Notes: generated from the sequence alone by a model not told the origin. A stretch of 64,000 nt of DNA from Blastococcus mobilis (GCF_900188025.1 NZ_FZNO01000020.1:1-64000), one strand, 5' to 3'. Positions 43,403-52,887 are shown, numbered from the stretch's first letter. Program-made: numbers and translations.

Positions 43403-44455
43403 TCAGCGCTGGTAGACGGCGACCTCGGCGGCCTTCACCGTCGCCCACACCTCGGCGCCGGGCACGAGACCCAGTTCGGCGAACGCGCCGGCCGTGACGT
43501 CGGCGACCAGCGGCACCTCGCCGGCCAGCTCGCAGCGCACCGTGGCACCGTGCGGAGTGGCCCCCACCAGCCGGACCGGCCAGACGTTGCGCGGGCTTCC
43601 CTCGGGCCGGGCCAGGTAGAGGGCCACCGACTCGGGGCGGACGGCCGCGAACACCGGCCCGGAGGTCTCCTCCGCCACCGCGACCACTCCCCCGGCGTCG
43701 AGCCGGACGGCGCGCCCCTCCCCGGTCCCCGGCAGCAGGGACAGGCCGGCCAGGCGGGCGACGTAGTCGGTGCGCGGCCGCCGGTTCACCTCCTCCGGGG
43801 TGCCGGCCTGGACGACGCGCCCCTCCTCGACGACGACGACCCGGTCGGCCAGCGCCATGGCGTCCACCGGGTCGTGGGTGACCAGCACCGTGCTGCCCGC
43901 GAACGCCGCCAGGTGCCGGCGCACCTCGGCCCGGACGACGAGCCGGGTACGCGCGTCCAGCGCCGACAACGGCTCGTCCAGCAGCAGCAGCGCCGGCTCG
44001 CCCACCAGCGCCCGGGCCAGCGCCGCCCGCTGGGCCTGGCCGCCGGAGAGGTGCCCGGGTCGCCGGTCCCCGAGGCCGTCCAGGCCCACCCTCGTCAGCC
44101 ACTCCCCCGCCGCCGCCCGGCGCTCGGCAGTCCGCACGCCGCGGGTGCGCAGCCCGAACGCCACGTTCTCCGCCACCGTCAGGTGCGGGAACAGCAGCGC
44201 GTCCTGGAAGACGACGCCCACGGAGCGCCGGTGCGCCGGCAGGTGGGTCCGCACCGGGACGTCGTCCCAGACCGCGTCGTCGACCGAGACCCGGCCGCCG
44301 TCCGGGGGCAGCAGCCCGGCGAGCACCCGCAGCAACGTGGACTTCCCCGCCCCGTTCGGTCCGAGGACGGCGAGCACCTCGCCGTCCTGCACCGCCAGCT
44401 CGACGTCGAGGGACAACGACCCGCGCTGCACGACGACCCGCGCATCGAGGGTCAC
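43403..44455 (-). CDS. modC: Molybdate ABC transporter ATP-binding protein ModC
   Basis: A 350-residue ABC ATPase: Walker A LGPNGAGKSTLL, signature LSGGQAQRAALARAL, Walker B LLLLDEPLSALD, H-loop VTHDP. The C-terminal domain (about 240-350) is a Mop/TOBE molybdate-binding fold. GTG 44455 overlaps the modB stop. Confidence 0.95.
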   Translation of the reverse strand: MTLDARVVVQRGSLSLDVELAVQDGEVLAVLGPNGAGKSTLLRVLAGLLPPDGGRVSVDDAVWDDVPVRTHLPAHRRSVGVVFQDALLFPHLTVAENVAFGLRTRGVRTAERRAAAGEWLTRVGLDGLGDRRPGHLSGGQAQRAALARALVGEPALLLLDEPLSALDARTRLVVRAEVRRHLAAFAGSTVLVTHDPVDAMALADRVVVVEEGRVVQAGTPEEVNRRPRTDYVARLAGLSLLPGTGEGRAVRLDAGGVVAVAEETSGPVFAAVRPESVALYLARPEGSPRNVWPVRLVGATPHGATVRCELAGEVPLVADVTAGAFAELGLVPGAEVWATVKAAEVAVYQR

Positions 44456-45255
44456 CCCTGCGCCCTCCCCAGCCAGCGGTCGCGCAGCAGCAGCAGGGTG
44501 GCGAGGGAGACGGCCAGGAGGACGAGCGAGAGGACGATCGCCGCCTCCGGATCACGCTGCAGCGCCAGGTAGACCGCGAGCGGCATGGTCTGCGTCGTCC
44601 CGGGGAAGTTCCCGGCGAAGGTGATCGTCGCGCCGAACTCGCCCAGCGCCCGCGCCCAGCACAGCACCGCCCCGGCGGCCACCCCCGGCGCGACCAGCGG
44701 CAGGGTGACCCGGCGGAACGTCGTCCAGCGGTCGGCGCCCAGGGTGGCCGCGACGTCCTCGAACCGGGCGTCGGCGGCCCGCAGCGCGCCCTCGACGCTC
44801 ACCACGAGGAACGGCATGGCCACGAACGTCTCGGCCAGGACGACGGCCGTCGTGGTGAACGGGATGGTGACGCCGAAGGCCTCGTCCAGCCAGCTGCCGA
44901 CGATGCCCTGCCGGCCGAGGACGAGGAAGAGCGCGACGCCGCCCACGACCGGCGGCAGCACCAACGGCACGGTGACCAGCGCGCGGAGCACCGACCGGCC
45001 ACGAATGCGGGAGCGCGCCAGCACCCACGCCAGCGGCACCCCCAGCAGCAGGGACAGCAGCGTCGCCAGGCTGGCCGAGACGATCGACAGCCGCAGCGCC
45101 TCACCGACGCCGGGGGCGGTGAGCTGCCGGCCCAGCGAGGACCACGGCGTCCGCACCAGCAGGCCCACGAGGGGCAGGACGAGGAAGGCGACGCCGAGGG
45201 CCGCGGGGACGAGGAGCGGCGGGGGGATGCCGGCGCCCTCCCGGGAGCGGCTCAC
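44452..45255 (-). CDS. modB: Molybdate ABC transporter permease ModB
   Basis: A 267-residue inner-membrane permease with about six helices. The ATPase-contacting EAA loop is AATLGADRWTTFRRVTLPLVAPG, and RALGEFGATITFAGNFPGTTQTMPLAVY is typical of ModB. GTG 45255 overlaps the modA stop (GTGA). Confidence 0.95.
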   Translation of the reverse strand: MSRSREGAGIPPPLLVPAALGVAFLVLPLVGLLVRTPWSSLGRQLTAPGVGEALRLSIVSASLATLLSLLLGVPLAWVLARSRIRGRSVLRALVTVPLVLPPVVGGVALFLVLGRQGIVGSWLDEAFGVTIPFTTTAVVLAETFVAMPFLVVSVEGALRAADARFEDVAATLGADRWTTFRRVTLPLVAPGVAAGAVLCWARALGEFGATITFAGNFPGTTQTMPLAVYLALQRDPEAAIVLSLVLLAVSLATLLLLRDRWLGRAQG

Positions 45256-46067
45256 GGTTCGAAGAACCCGGCCTCCGTGAGCACCTGCCGCCCCTCGTCG
45301 GAGAGCAGCAGGTCGACGAAGGCCCGTGCGGCGTCGGGGTTCGGTGCGTCGTCGAGCACGGCGACCGGATAGCGGTTCCGCGCCGCCTCGGCCTCCCGGA
45401 ACGCCCGGGCGCCGACGGCATCGCCAGCGGACGAGACGTCGGTGCGGTAGACGAGCCCCGCGTCGACCTCGCCGAGCTGCACCTTGGTGAGCACCGCCCG
45501 GACGTCGTCCTCGTAGGTGTCCGGGACGTCGCTCAGGCCGGTCCGGTCCAGCACCTCGGCGGCGGCAGCTCCGCAGGGCACCTCGGGCGCACAGACCGCG
45601 AGGGTGACGTCGCGGTCCAGCAGGTCGGCGAGGCTCGGGATGCCGGCCGAGTCGGACCGGTCGATGCCCGCGGGGTCGTCCGGGGGGAACGCCAGCACGA
45701 GCCGGTTGGAGGCGAAGAGCTCCGCCTCCGGCGCCAGACCGGCGTCGACCACCCGGGTCATCTGGTCCTCGTCGGCCGAGGCGAAGACGTCGGTGGGCGC
45801 GCCCTGCTCGAGCTGAGCGGCCAGCGCCGAGCTGCCGGCGAAGTTGAACCGCACGTCGAGCTCCGGGTTCTGCTCCTCCAGTTCCGCCCCGAGCCGGGCG
45901 AAGACGTCGCTGAGGGACGCCGCCGCGAAGATCGTGAGCGTTCCGGTCGGCGCGGCGTCCCCTGCAGGGGCACCGCTCCGGACCGGCTGATCCGCGCCGT
46001 CCGGCCCTCCGCAGGCCGCCGCTCCGACCAGGACCGCGGCCGCGAGGAGCGCGAGGCGGGCCGTCAC
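45252..46067 (-). CDS. modA: Molybdate-binding lipoprotein ModA
   Basis: A 271-residue substrate-binding lipoprotein. The signal ends in the lipobox GAAAC, then comes TLTIFAAASLSDVFARLG, FNFAGSSALAAQLEQGAPTDVFASAD and GEVDAGLVYRTDV, all molybdate-contact segments of ModA. GTG 46067 overlaps the regulator stop by four bases. Confidence 0.95.
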   Translation of the reverse strand: MTARLALLAAAVLVGAAACGGPDGADQPVRSGAPAGDAAPTGTLTIFAAASLSDVFARLGAELEEQNPELDVRFNFAGSSALAAQLEQGAPTDVFASADEDQMTRVVDAGLAPEAELFASNRLVLAFPPDDPAGIDRSDSAGIPSLADLLDRDVTLAVCAPEVPCGAAAAEVLDRTGLSDVPDTYEDDVRAVLTKVQLGEVDAGLVYRTDVSSAGDAVGARAFREAEAARNRYPVAVLDDAPNPDAARAFVDLLLSDEGRQVLTEAGFFEP

Positions 46068-46456
46068 GGCACGTCCACGCTGACCTGTGTGGCCTTCACC
46101 GTCGCGACCGCCCGGACGCCGATCTCCAGGCCCAGTTCGTCGGCGGCCTCCCGCGACATCAGCGAGACCAGCCGGAACGGGCCGGCCTGGAGCTCCACCT
46201 GCGCCATGACCGTGTCCCGGACGACCCGGGTGACGATGCCGGTGAGCCGGTTGCGCGCCGACGACGGCGTCGTCCCGGGCTCCGGCGCCTCGCGCAGCTG
46301 CGTGGCGAACCGCGCCAGGTCCGCGCCGTCGATGACCCTGGGACCGGCGCCCTGGCGCCGGGCGGCGAGGCGACCACCGTCGATCCAGCGGCGGACGGTG
46401 TCGTCGCTCACGCCGAGCAGCGCGGCTGCTTCGGCGATCCGGTAGGCGGGCGGCAC
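46064..46456 (-). CDS. HTH-Mop molybdate-responsive regulator
   Basis: A 130-residue fusion of an excisionase/MerR-like HTH (YRIAEAAALLGVSDDTVRRWIDGGRL) and a single Mop domain (NRLTGIVTRVVRDTVMAQVELQAGPFRLVSLMS to VRAVATVKATQVSVDVP). It is much smaller than E. coli ModE. It is first in the mod operon, so it probably represses or activates modABC in response to molybdate. GTG 46456 is preceded by a -10-like TCTAGG with an 8-base gap. Confidence 0.87.
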   Translation of the reverse strand: MPPAYRIAEAAALLGVSDDTVRRWIDGGRLAARRQGAGPRVIDGADLARFATQLREAPEPGTTPSSARNRLTGIVTRVVRDTVMAQVELQAGPFRLVSLMSREAADELGLEIGVRAVATVKATQVSVDVP

Positions 46457-46471
46457 GGACGGACCCTAGAT

Positions 46472-46483
46472 CCGCAGATGCGG
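46472..46483 (-). promoter_or_regulatory. Palindrome upstream of the mod operon -10
   Basis: CCGCAGATGCGG is a 10-of-12 inverted repeat next to the -10-like TCTAGG (minus strand, 46470-46465) of the regulator gene. It is a candidate operator for the HTH-Mop protein. It also lies about 100 bases upstream of the divergent recQ start. Confidence 0.4.
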
Positions 46484-46580
46484 ACACGACAAGCCCGCAC
46501 ACCCCCGCAGGCGCGACTCGGTGAGCCTTTCGGTACGGAAGGACGTCTGCCGTGCCGCGCCCGGGGCCAGTTTGTCGATC

Positions 46581-48332
46581 ATGGCCACCGGGCAGCGGGA
46601 GCCGGTGCCGACTGCATCCCCCAAGGACAACCCTGCCGGCAACTCGGCGTCGGTCCGGACGCGCCGCATCCGGGAATTCGCCCGCGACGTCCTCGGCTAC
46701 GACGAGTTCCGCCCCGGCCAGGAGGCGGCGATGCAGGCGGTCGTCGCCGGGCGCGACACTCTCGCCGTCCTCCCGTCGGGTGCCGGGAAGACGGCGGTGT
46801 ACCAGGTGGCCGGGCAACTGCTCGACGGCCCGGTCGTCGTCGTCTCGCCGCTGATCGCTCTGCAGCACGACCAGGTCGAGCGGCTGGCCGAGATCGAGGA
46901 CCGCGCCGGCCGCGCCGCCCAGCTGAACTCCACCCTCTCGGCAGCCGAGCAGCGCGAGGTCCTGGAGTCCCTGCAGGACGGAACGGTCCGCTTCGTCTTC
47001 CTGGCTCCCGAGCAGCTGGCCAAGCCCGAGGTCGTCGACGCCATCGCCGAGGCGAAGCCGGCCCTGTTCGTCGTCGACGAGGCGCACTGCGTCTCCGCGT
47101 GGGGCCACGACTTCCGCCCCGAGTACCTGCGCCTCGGCGCCGTGATCGAGCAGCTCGGCCATCCGACCGTGCTCGCCCTCACGGCCACCGCGGCACCACC
47201 GGTGCGTGCCGAGATCCTCGAGCGGCTGGAGATGCGGGACCCGCAGGTCGTCGTCGCCGGCTTCGACCGTCCGGAGATCCGGCTGGAGGTCGACCACTAC
47301 GCCGATGCCCATGGCAAGGACCAGGGCGTGCTCGACCGCGTACTGGGCGAGATCGGCGAGGGCCGCGGGCCGGGCATCGTCTACAGCGCCACCCGCAAGG
47401 GCACCGAGGAGATCGCCGAGCACCTCACCGACCGCGGCCTGCTCGTCCGGGCCTACCACGCGGGGCTGCGGAAGGCGGAGCGGGAGGACACCCAGCGGGC
47501 CTGGATGGACGACGAGCTCGACGTCGTCGTCGCGACCACCGCGTTCGGCATGGGCATCGACAAGCCCGACACCCGCTTCGTCATCCATGCCGAGCCCGCC
47601 GACTCGCTCGACAGCTACTACCAGGAGATCGGCCGGGCGGGGCGGGACGGGGAGCCCGCCCTCGCCGTCCTCGTCTACCGCCAGGAGGACCTCGGCCTGC
47701 GCCGCTTCTTCGCCGCCGGCGCCCCGGGCGAGGAGGAGCTGCAGCAGGTCGCGGGCCTGATCGCCGCGGCGGCGGCGGCCGGCATCGAGGACGGCGTCGA
47801 CGTGAAGGACCTCCGCGAGGAGACCGGCCGGGGGGCCACACCCCTCGCCCGCGACCTCAACCTGCTCGAGCACGTCTCTGCTGTCGTCCTCGACGAGGAC
47901 GGCTCCGCACACCCTGTCCAGGACGGGCCCGGACCGATGGAGGCCGCGGCAGCCGCCCGCGACCTGGCCGAGCAGCACGAGAAGGTGGACCAGAGCCGCG
48001 TGGAGATGATGCGCGGCTACGCGGAGACGACCGAGTGCCGGCGCCAGTTCCTGCTGGGCTACTTCGGCGAGCAGCTCGACGAGCCGTGCGGGAACTGCGA
48101 CAGCGACACCTGCACCGGCACCGGCACCGCGGAGGAGCGCGCCGCCGCCGCGGAGGCCCGCGCGCACACCCCCTTCCCCGTCGAGACGGCGGTGGAGCAC
48201 AGCGAGTGGGGGCCCGGGGTGGTCATGCGCGTCGAGGACGACCGGCTCGTCGTCCTCTTCGAGGAGGTCGGTTACAAGACCCTCGGTCTCGCCGCGGTGA
48301 CCGAGAACGACCTGCTGCGCGCTCGGGCCTGA
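46581..48332 (+). CDS. recQ: RecQ-family DNA helicase
   Basis: A 583-residue SF2 helicase: FRPGQEAAMQAVVAGRDTLAVLPSGAGKTAVYQ (Walker A near 64-71), DEAHCVSAWGHDFRPEY, ATAA and the motif VI segment QEIGRAGRDG. The zinc-binding cysteines are in ECRRQF and CGNCDSDTC. Instead of an HRDC domain it has a C-terminal domain of about 55 residues (FPVETAVEHSEWGPGVVMR). The ATG at 46581 is preferred over the upstream one at 46521. Confidence 0.93.
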   Translation: MATGQREPVPTASPKDNPAGNSASVRTRRIREFARDVLGYDEFRPGQEAAMQAVVAGRDTLAVLPSGAGKTAVYQVAGQLLDGPVVVVSPLIALQHDQVERLAEIEDRAGRAAQLNSTLSAAEQREVLESLQDGTVRFVFLAPEQLAKPEVVDAIAEAKPALFVVDEAHCVSAWGHDFRPEYLRLGAVIEQLGHPTVLALTATAAPPVRAEILERLEMRDPQVVVAGFDRPEIRLEVDHYADAHGKDQGVLDRVLGEIGEGRGPGIVYSATRKGTEEIAEHLTDRGLLVRAYHAGLRKAEREDTQRAWMDDELDVVVATTAFGMGIDKPDTRFVIHAEPADSLDSYYQEIGRAGRDGEPALAVLVYRQEDLGLRRFFAAGAPGEEELQQVAGLIAAAAAAGIEDGVDVKDLREETGRGATPLARDLNLLEHVSAVVLDEDGSAHPVQDGPGPMEAAAAARDLAEQHEKVDQSRVEMMRGYAETTECRRQFLLGYFGEQLDEPCGNCDSDTCTGTGTAEERAAAAEARAHTPFPVETAVEHSEWGPGVVMRVEDDRLVVLFEEVGYKTLGLAAVTENDLLRARA

Positions 48333-48436
48333 GCCCACCTCTTCGAGCTGCGGGTCCGCGCAGCTCCCGTGATCATCGAGACGACGGGCCGGCGCCCGGA
48401 ACGACCGGGCCATGGCCCAGGACAAGGAGTGCACGC

Positions 48437-50092
48437 GTGAAGGTCCTCGGCATCAACGCTCTCTACCACGACCCGGCGGCGGCGCTCGTCGTCGACGGGA
48501 CCGTCGTGGCCGCCGCCGAGGAGGAACGCTTCAGCCGGCGCAAGCACGGCAAGCGCCCGTTGCCGTGGAGCGCCTGGGAACTGCCGGAACTGTCGGCCGC
48601 CTGGGTCCTCGCCGAGGCCGGGCTGACGCCGGCCGACCTGGACGCGGTGGCCTACTCGTTCGACCCGCGGCTCATGCCCTCCCCCGAGGAGACCGGGCTC
48701 CACGACGAGGGCGACGTCATGCGGAAGATGTACGCCGAGAAGGCGCCGTCGTTCCTCGCCCACTACCTCCCGGGGCTCACCGAGGACCGCGTCCGCTACG
48801 TCCCCCACCATGTCGCGCACGCCGCCTCCGCCGGGCTGGCCGCGCCGTACCCGACCAACTCGGTGCTGGTCCTCGACGGCCGCGGGGAGGCGGTCAGCCA
48901 CCTCGCCGGCCGCTACACCGACGGCGAGCTCGAGGTGCTGGCCAGCCAGGCCCTCCCCCACTCCCTCGGCCTGCTCTACGAGGACCTGACCGATCACCTG
49001 GGCTTCCTGCGCAGCAGTGACGAGTACAAGGTCATGGCGATGGCGTCGTACGGGAAGCCCCGCTTCGCCGCGGAGCTGGAACAGTTCATCCACGCCACCG
49101 GCGACGGCGGCTTCCGCACCGAGAAGATCGACTTCTCCGAGTTCGCTCCCCGCCTGGGCAAGGGCGACGAGTGGACCGAGGCGCACGCCGACCTCGCCGC
49201 GAGCGTCCAGCTGCGGCTGGAGGAGACGATGCTGGACCTGGCGCGCTGGTTGCACGGGCGCACCGGCGACAGCGCGCTCACCCTGGCCGGCGGCGTGGCG
49301 CTCAACTGCGTGGCCAACAGCCGCATCCACGCCGAGGGACCGTTCGACCAGGTCTGGGTGCAGCCTGCCGCCGGCGACGCGGGGACGGCGCTCGGCGGGG
49401 CGCTGTCCGTGGCCTCCGAGCTCGGGGACCGGACGGCACCGATGCCCGGCGCCGACCTCGGGCGCGGCTGGACCGACGAGGAGATCGAGGCCTGGCTGAC
49501 GACGGCGGCCATCGACTACGAGCGTCCCCGCGACGTCGCCGACGCCGTCGCCGAGGTGCTCGCCAACAACGGGATCGTCGCCTGGTTCCAGGGCCGGTCG
49601 GAGTTCGGTCCACGGGCGCTGGGCCACCGCTCGCTGCTGGCCCACCCCGGCCACGAGGCGAACCTGGAGCGGATGAACAACGTGAAGGGCCGCGAGCAGT
49701 TCCGGCCGGTGGCGCCCATGGTGCTGGCCGAGCGGGCCCCGGAGATCTTCGGTCGCGGGCCGATCCCCTCGCGTTACATGCTCTTCGTCCACGACGTCGC
49801 CCCGGAATGGCGCGACCGGATCCCCACGGTGACCCACGTCGACGGAACGGCACGGATCCAGACGGTCGACCGCGCGGAGGAGCCGCTGGTGGCCCGCATG
49901 CTCGAGTGCTTCGAACGGCGCACCGGCCTGCCGGTGGTGGTCAACACCAGCCTCAACACCGCCGGGCGCCCCATGGTTGACGACCCGCGTGACGCGCTGG
50001 AGTGCTTCGGTTCCGCGCCGGTGGACCTGCTCGCGATCGGCCCCTTCGTGGTCCGGCGTTCCCGCTCGACGCTGGACGCCGCCGGTCGCTGA
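48437..50092 (+). CDS. NodU/CmcH-family carbamoyltransferase
   Basis: A 551-residue carbamoyltransferase. The N-terminal Kae1-like domain has GINALYHDPAAALVVDG, EEERFSRRKHGKRPLP and the metal-binding VPHHVAHAASA. The C-terminal half has ALTLAGGVALNCVANSRI, SEFGPRALGHRSLLA and VVNTSLNTAGRPMV. Such enzymes use carbamoyl phosphate to carbamoylate natural-product or sugar hydroxyls. No biosynthetic gene cluster surrounds it. GTG 48437 follows GGAG. Confidence 0.93.
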   Translation: MKVLGINALYHDPAAALVVDGTVVAAAEEERFSRRKHGKRPLPWSAWELPELSAAWVLAEAGLTPADLDAVAYSFDPRLMPSPEETGLHDEGDVMRKMYAEKAPSFLAHYLPGLTEDRVRYVPHHVAHAASAGLAAPYPTNSVLVLDGRGEAVSHLAGRYTDGELEVLASQALPHSLGLLYEDLTDHLGFLRSSDEYKVMAMASYGKPRFAAELEQFIHATGDGGFRTEKIDFSEFAPRLGKGDEWTEAHADLAASVQLRLEETMLDLARWLHGRTGDSALTLAGGVALNCVANSRIHAEGPFDQVWVQPAAGDAGTALGGALSVASELGDRTAPMPGADLGRGWTDEEIEAWLTTAAIDYERPRDVADAVAEVLANNGIVAWFQGRSEFGPRALGHRSLLAHPGHEANLERMNNVKGREQFRPVAPMVLAERAPEIFGRGPIPSRYMLFVHDVAPEWRDRIPTVTHVDGTARIQTVDRAEEPLVARMLECFERRTGLPVVVNTSLNTAGRPMVDDPRDALECFGSAPVDLLAIGPFVVRRSRSTLDAAGR

Positions 50093-50258
50093 ACCGGTCG
50101 GGGTCCTGCTCGCGAACGTCGGGCAGGCCCCGACCGCCACCCGCAGCCGATGAATTGTGCGCCACCCGATGGGACGACAGTTGTTACCGCCGGTGAGGAC
50201 GGGGGTATTCCGGCATCGAGCCCGCCGCACCAGGCGGACGCACCTCCAGGAGGCACCA

Positions 50259-50699
50259 ATGTCCGCATCCGGAAACACCACCGGCACGGCCCGCACCGTC
50301 CCGCAGATGCTCGCGCTCGTGTTCGGCGCGATCTACCTGCTGGTCGGGATCGTCGGCTTCTTCATCACCGGGTTCAGCGACTTCTTCGCCCACGACACGG
50401 GGAGGACTCTGATCATCTTCGAGATCAACGGGATGCACAACGTCGTGCACATCGTGATCGGCGTGGCCGGCCTGGTGCTGGCCCGGACGCTGGCCGGCGC
50501 CCGCACCTACGGGTGGCTCCTCGCCGTGGGCTATGGCGCCGCGTTCATCTACGGCCTCATCGCGATCAACAAGGAATGGGATTTCCTCAGCCTGAACTGG
50601 GCCGACAACATCCTGCACATCGCCACGGCCCTCGTCGGCCTGGTCATCGCCCTGATGCCGGTCCGCAACGCGGTGTCCGGCCGCTCGGCGCGCGCCTGA
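50259..50699 (+). CDS. DUF4383-family membrane protein
   Basis: A 146-residue protein with four hydrophobic segments: LALVFGAIYLLVGIVGFFIT, NVVHIVIGVAGLVLA, YGWLLAVGYGAAFIYGL and ILHIATALVGLVIAL. The HNVVHI and NILHI histidines are conserved in DUF4383. The function is unknown. ATG 50259 follows AGGAGG. A strong hairpin ends the transcript. Confidence 0.88.
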   Translation: MSASGNTTGTARTVPQMLALVFGAIYLLVGIVGFFITGFSDFFAHDTGRTLIIFEINGMHNVVHIVIGVAGLVLARTLAGARTYGWLLAVGYGAAFIYGLIAINKEWDFLSLNWADNILHIATALVGLVIALMPVRNAVSGRSARA

Positions 50700-50731
50700 T
50701 CCCACGCCGGCCGGGCCACCGGCCGGACACC

Positions 50732-50782
50732 CGCGAGCCGGGTCCCGTCGTCCCTCCGGGGGAGGACGCGACCCGGCTCGCG
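50732..50782. terminator. Long hairpin after the DUF4383 gene
   Basis: CGCGAGCCGGGTC (50732-50744) pairs exactly with GACCCGGCTCGCG (50770-50782), and an inner segment CGTCCTCCC/GGGGGAGGACG-like pairing adds stability. It lies 33 bases after the DUF4383 stop. Confidence 0.78.
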
Positions 50783-50877
50783 CCGTCTTCCGCGGCATGC
50801 CTGGCAGGAGCAGACTGGCCCGCACCGGCGGACAGTCGAGCAGGGAGCCCGGCCGCCGGGACCCGAGGGGCACCGCG

Positions 50878-51150
50878 ATGGACGACGACCCGGTCCTGCG
50901 CAGCCTGGGCGAGGACCTCGCCCGGGACGATCCGCGGCTGGCCGCCCTGCTCGAGGGGGTGGACGCCGCCCCGCGTCGGTCGGGTGCCCCGCGCGTGCTC
51001 GTCCTCGTGCTGCTCACGTCCACCCTGGTGACCGTGGCGCTGCTGGTGTCGCCCACCGTCGCCCTCGGTGCGACGGCGATGCTGCTGGCCACCCTGTCGC
51101 CGCTGGCCGTCTGCTGGTTGTGCACGGTCGGCGACCGCCCCGCCCGCTGA
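50878..51150 (+). CDS. DUF3040-like small membrane protein
   Basis: A 90-residue protein: a cytoplasmic acidic N-terminus ([18 protein letters not shown], the DUF3040-like signature) followed by two transmembrane segments ([18 protein letters not shown] and [18 protein letters not shown]). ATG 50878 follows GAGGGG. Function is unknown. Confidence 0.75.
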   Translation: MDDDPVLRSLGEDLARDDPRLAALLEGVDAAPRRSGAPRVLVLVLLTSTLVTVALLVSPTVALGATAMLLATLSPLAVCWLCTVGDRPAR

Positions 51151-51217
51151 CCCGCCGGCTCCCTCGGGCAGGGACCCCGAATGCGACGGCCGTCACGTTC
51201 GCCGCTACCTTGCCGAC

Positions 51218-52429
51218 ATGGACTTCGCCCCCTCCGCCCGCGCCGAGGAAGTCTGCGGCCGCCTCTGGGACTTCATGCGTGAGCAGGTCTTCCCCGCCGA
51301 GCCCGTGTACGACGAGTGGCGGGCTGCCCGCGGCCACGACAATCACGAGCACCCGCCGGTTCTCGAGGACCTGAAGGTCGAGGCGCGCAAGCGCGGCCTG
51401 TGGAACCTCTTCCATCACGAGCTCGGCGGACTGTCCAACCTCGAGTACGCCTCGGCCGCGGAGATCATGGGCTGGTCACCGACGATCGCCCCGGAGGTCA
51501 CCAACTGCGGCGCTCCCGACACCGGCAACATGGAGACGCTCATGTTGTTCGGCACGCCGGAGCAGAAGCAGCGGTGGCTCGACCCGCTCCTCGAGGGCGA
51601 GATCCGCTCCGGCTTCGCGATGACCGAGCCCGACGTCGCGTCGTCCGACGCCCGCAACATCCAGACCTCGATCGTCCGCGACGGCGACGACTACGTGATC
51701 AACGGCCGCAAGTGGTGGACCTCCGGCGCGGCCGACGAGCGCTGCCAGATCTTCATCGTCATGGGGAAGACCGACCCCGACGGCGCCCCGCACCGCCAGC
51801 AGTCCATGATCCTCGTCCCTCGTGACACCCCGGGGCTGGAGATCATCCGGCACCTGCCGGTGTTCGGTTACCAGGACCAGCACGGCCACTCCGAGCTCCG
51901 GTTCACCGACGTCCGCGTGCCGGCCTCGAACCTGCTGGCCGGCGAGGGCGACGGCTTCATGATCGCGCAGGCACGGCTCGGCCCCGGCCGGATCCACCAC
52001 TGCATGCGCGCCATCGGCATGGCCGAGCGGGCGCTCGCGCTCATGGTGGAGCGGTCCAAGCAGCGGGTGGCCTTCGGCCGGCCGCTCGCCGAGCAGGGCA
52101 CCGTCCGCGAGAGCATCGCGCTCTCCCGGATGGAGATCGACCAGGCCCGCCTCTACGTCCTCAAGACCGCGGACCTGATCGACAAGTTCGGGGCCAAGGG
52201 CGCCCGCACCGAGATCTCCGCCATCAAGGTCGCCGCTCCGAGAGTGGCCCTCGACGTCATCGACCGGGCGATCCAGCTGCACGGCGGCGCCGGGGTCAGC
52301 AACGACACGGTCCTGGCCCGCTTCTACGCGAGCGCCCGCACGCTGCGCATCGTGGACGGCCCCGACGCGGTACACCTCCGCGGGGTCGCCAAGGAGGAGC
52401 TCGCCCGGGAGCGCCCCTACAGCGGCTGA
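51218..52429 (+). CDS. Acyl-CoA dehydrogenase
   Basis: A 403-residue FadE-type flavoprotein: [18 protein letters not shown] (FAD/substrate loop), [30 protein letters not shown] and [36 protein letters not shown] (C-terminal signature, close to the ACAD10/11-like group). It oxidises an acyl-CoA at the alpha-beta position. A TACCTT -10 ends six bases before the ATG, implying a leaderless mRNA. Confidence 0.94.
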   Translation: MDFAPSARAEEVCGRLWDFMREQVFPAEPVYDEWRAARGHDNHEHPPVLEDLKVEARKRGLWNLFHHELGGLSNLEYASAAEIMGWSPTIAPEVTNCGAPDTGNMETLMLFGTPEQKQRWLDPLLEGEIRSGFAMTEPDVASSDARNIQTSIVRDGDDYVINGRKWWTSGAADERCQIFIVMGKTDPDGAPHRQQSMILVPRDTPGLEIIRHLPVFGYQDQHGHSELRFTDVRVPASNLLAGEGDGFMIAQARLGPGRIHHCMRAIGMAERALALMVERSKQRVAFGRPLAEQGTVRESIALSRMEIDQARLYVLKTADLIDKFGAKGARTEISAIKVAAPRVALDVIDRAIQLHGGAGVSNDTVLARFYASARTLRIVDGPDAVHLRGVAKEELARERPYSG

Positions 52430-52499
52430 CGGACGGGGCCGCAGGCGGCTGCCTGCGGCCCCGTCCGATCGTGTCGTACCCGCGTGCCACGGTGTCTCC

Positions 52500-52870
52500 G
52501 TGCCCCGGGACGCCACCGTCGAGCAGCTGCTCGACGACCACTCCGCCGCGGTGATCGCCACCGCAGCGGCTGCGCGCAGTCCTCCTCGAGGCGCATCCGC
52601 AGCTCGTCGAGCGCCCGGCCCGGCTGGCACTCGATCAACTACCGCCACCCCGACGCGGGCTTCGTGTGCGCGATCTTCCCGGCCGCCGAGCGCGTGCAGC
52701 TGGTCTTCGAGCACGGGGTCCGGCTGCCCGATCCGGAGGGCCGCCTGTCCGGCACCGGCAGGCAGGTGCGGAGCCTGGACTTCCCGGCGGGCTCGGACGT
52801 CGACGCGGCCGTCGTCGCGGAGTTCCTGGACCTCGCCGTCGAGCTGGGCATCGGGTTGCGCGCGCGGTGA
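52500..52870 (+). pseudogene. DUF1801-like gene split over three frames
   Basis: Three successive frames read as one protein: PRDATVEQLLDDHSAAVIATAAA (GTG 52500), LRAVLLEAHPQLVER, and RPGWHSINYRHPDAGFVCAIFPAAERVQLVF to GIGLRAR with stop at 52868-52870. The shifts fall near 52570 and 52615. The combined sequence resembles DUF1801 (YdhG-like) proteins. Either the gene is dead, or two small sequencing errors exist. Confidence 0.7.
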
Positions 52871-52887
52871 CCGGCTGCGGGGCCGCC

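Noticed and set aside
45252..48434. A 1060-codon minus-strand frame joining modA to sequence antisense to recQ
   Set aside because: Only the last 271 codons are ModA; the rest is an open shadow frame upstream of its GTG and lipoprotein signal.
48437..50092. Natural-product gene cluster around the carbamoyltransferase
   Set aside because: No synthase, glycosyltransferase or tailoring genes flank it within the window.
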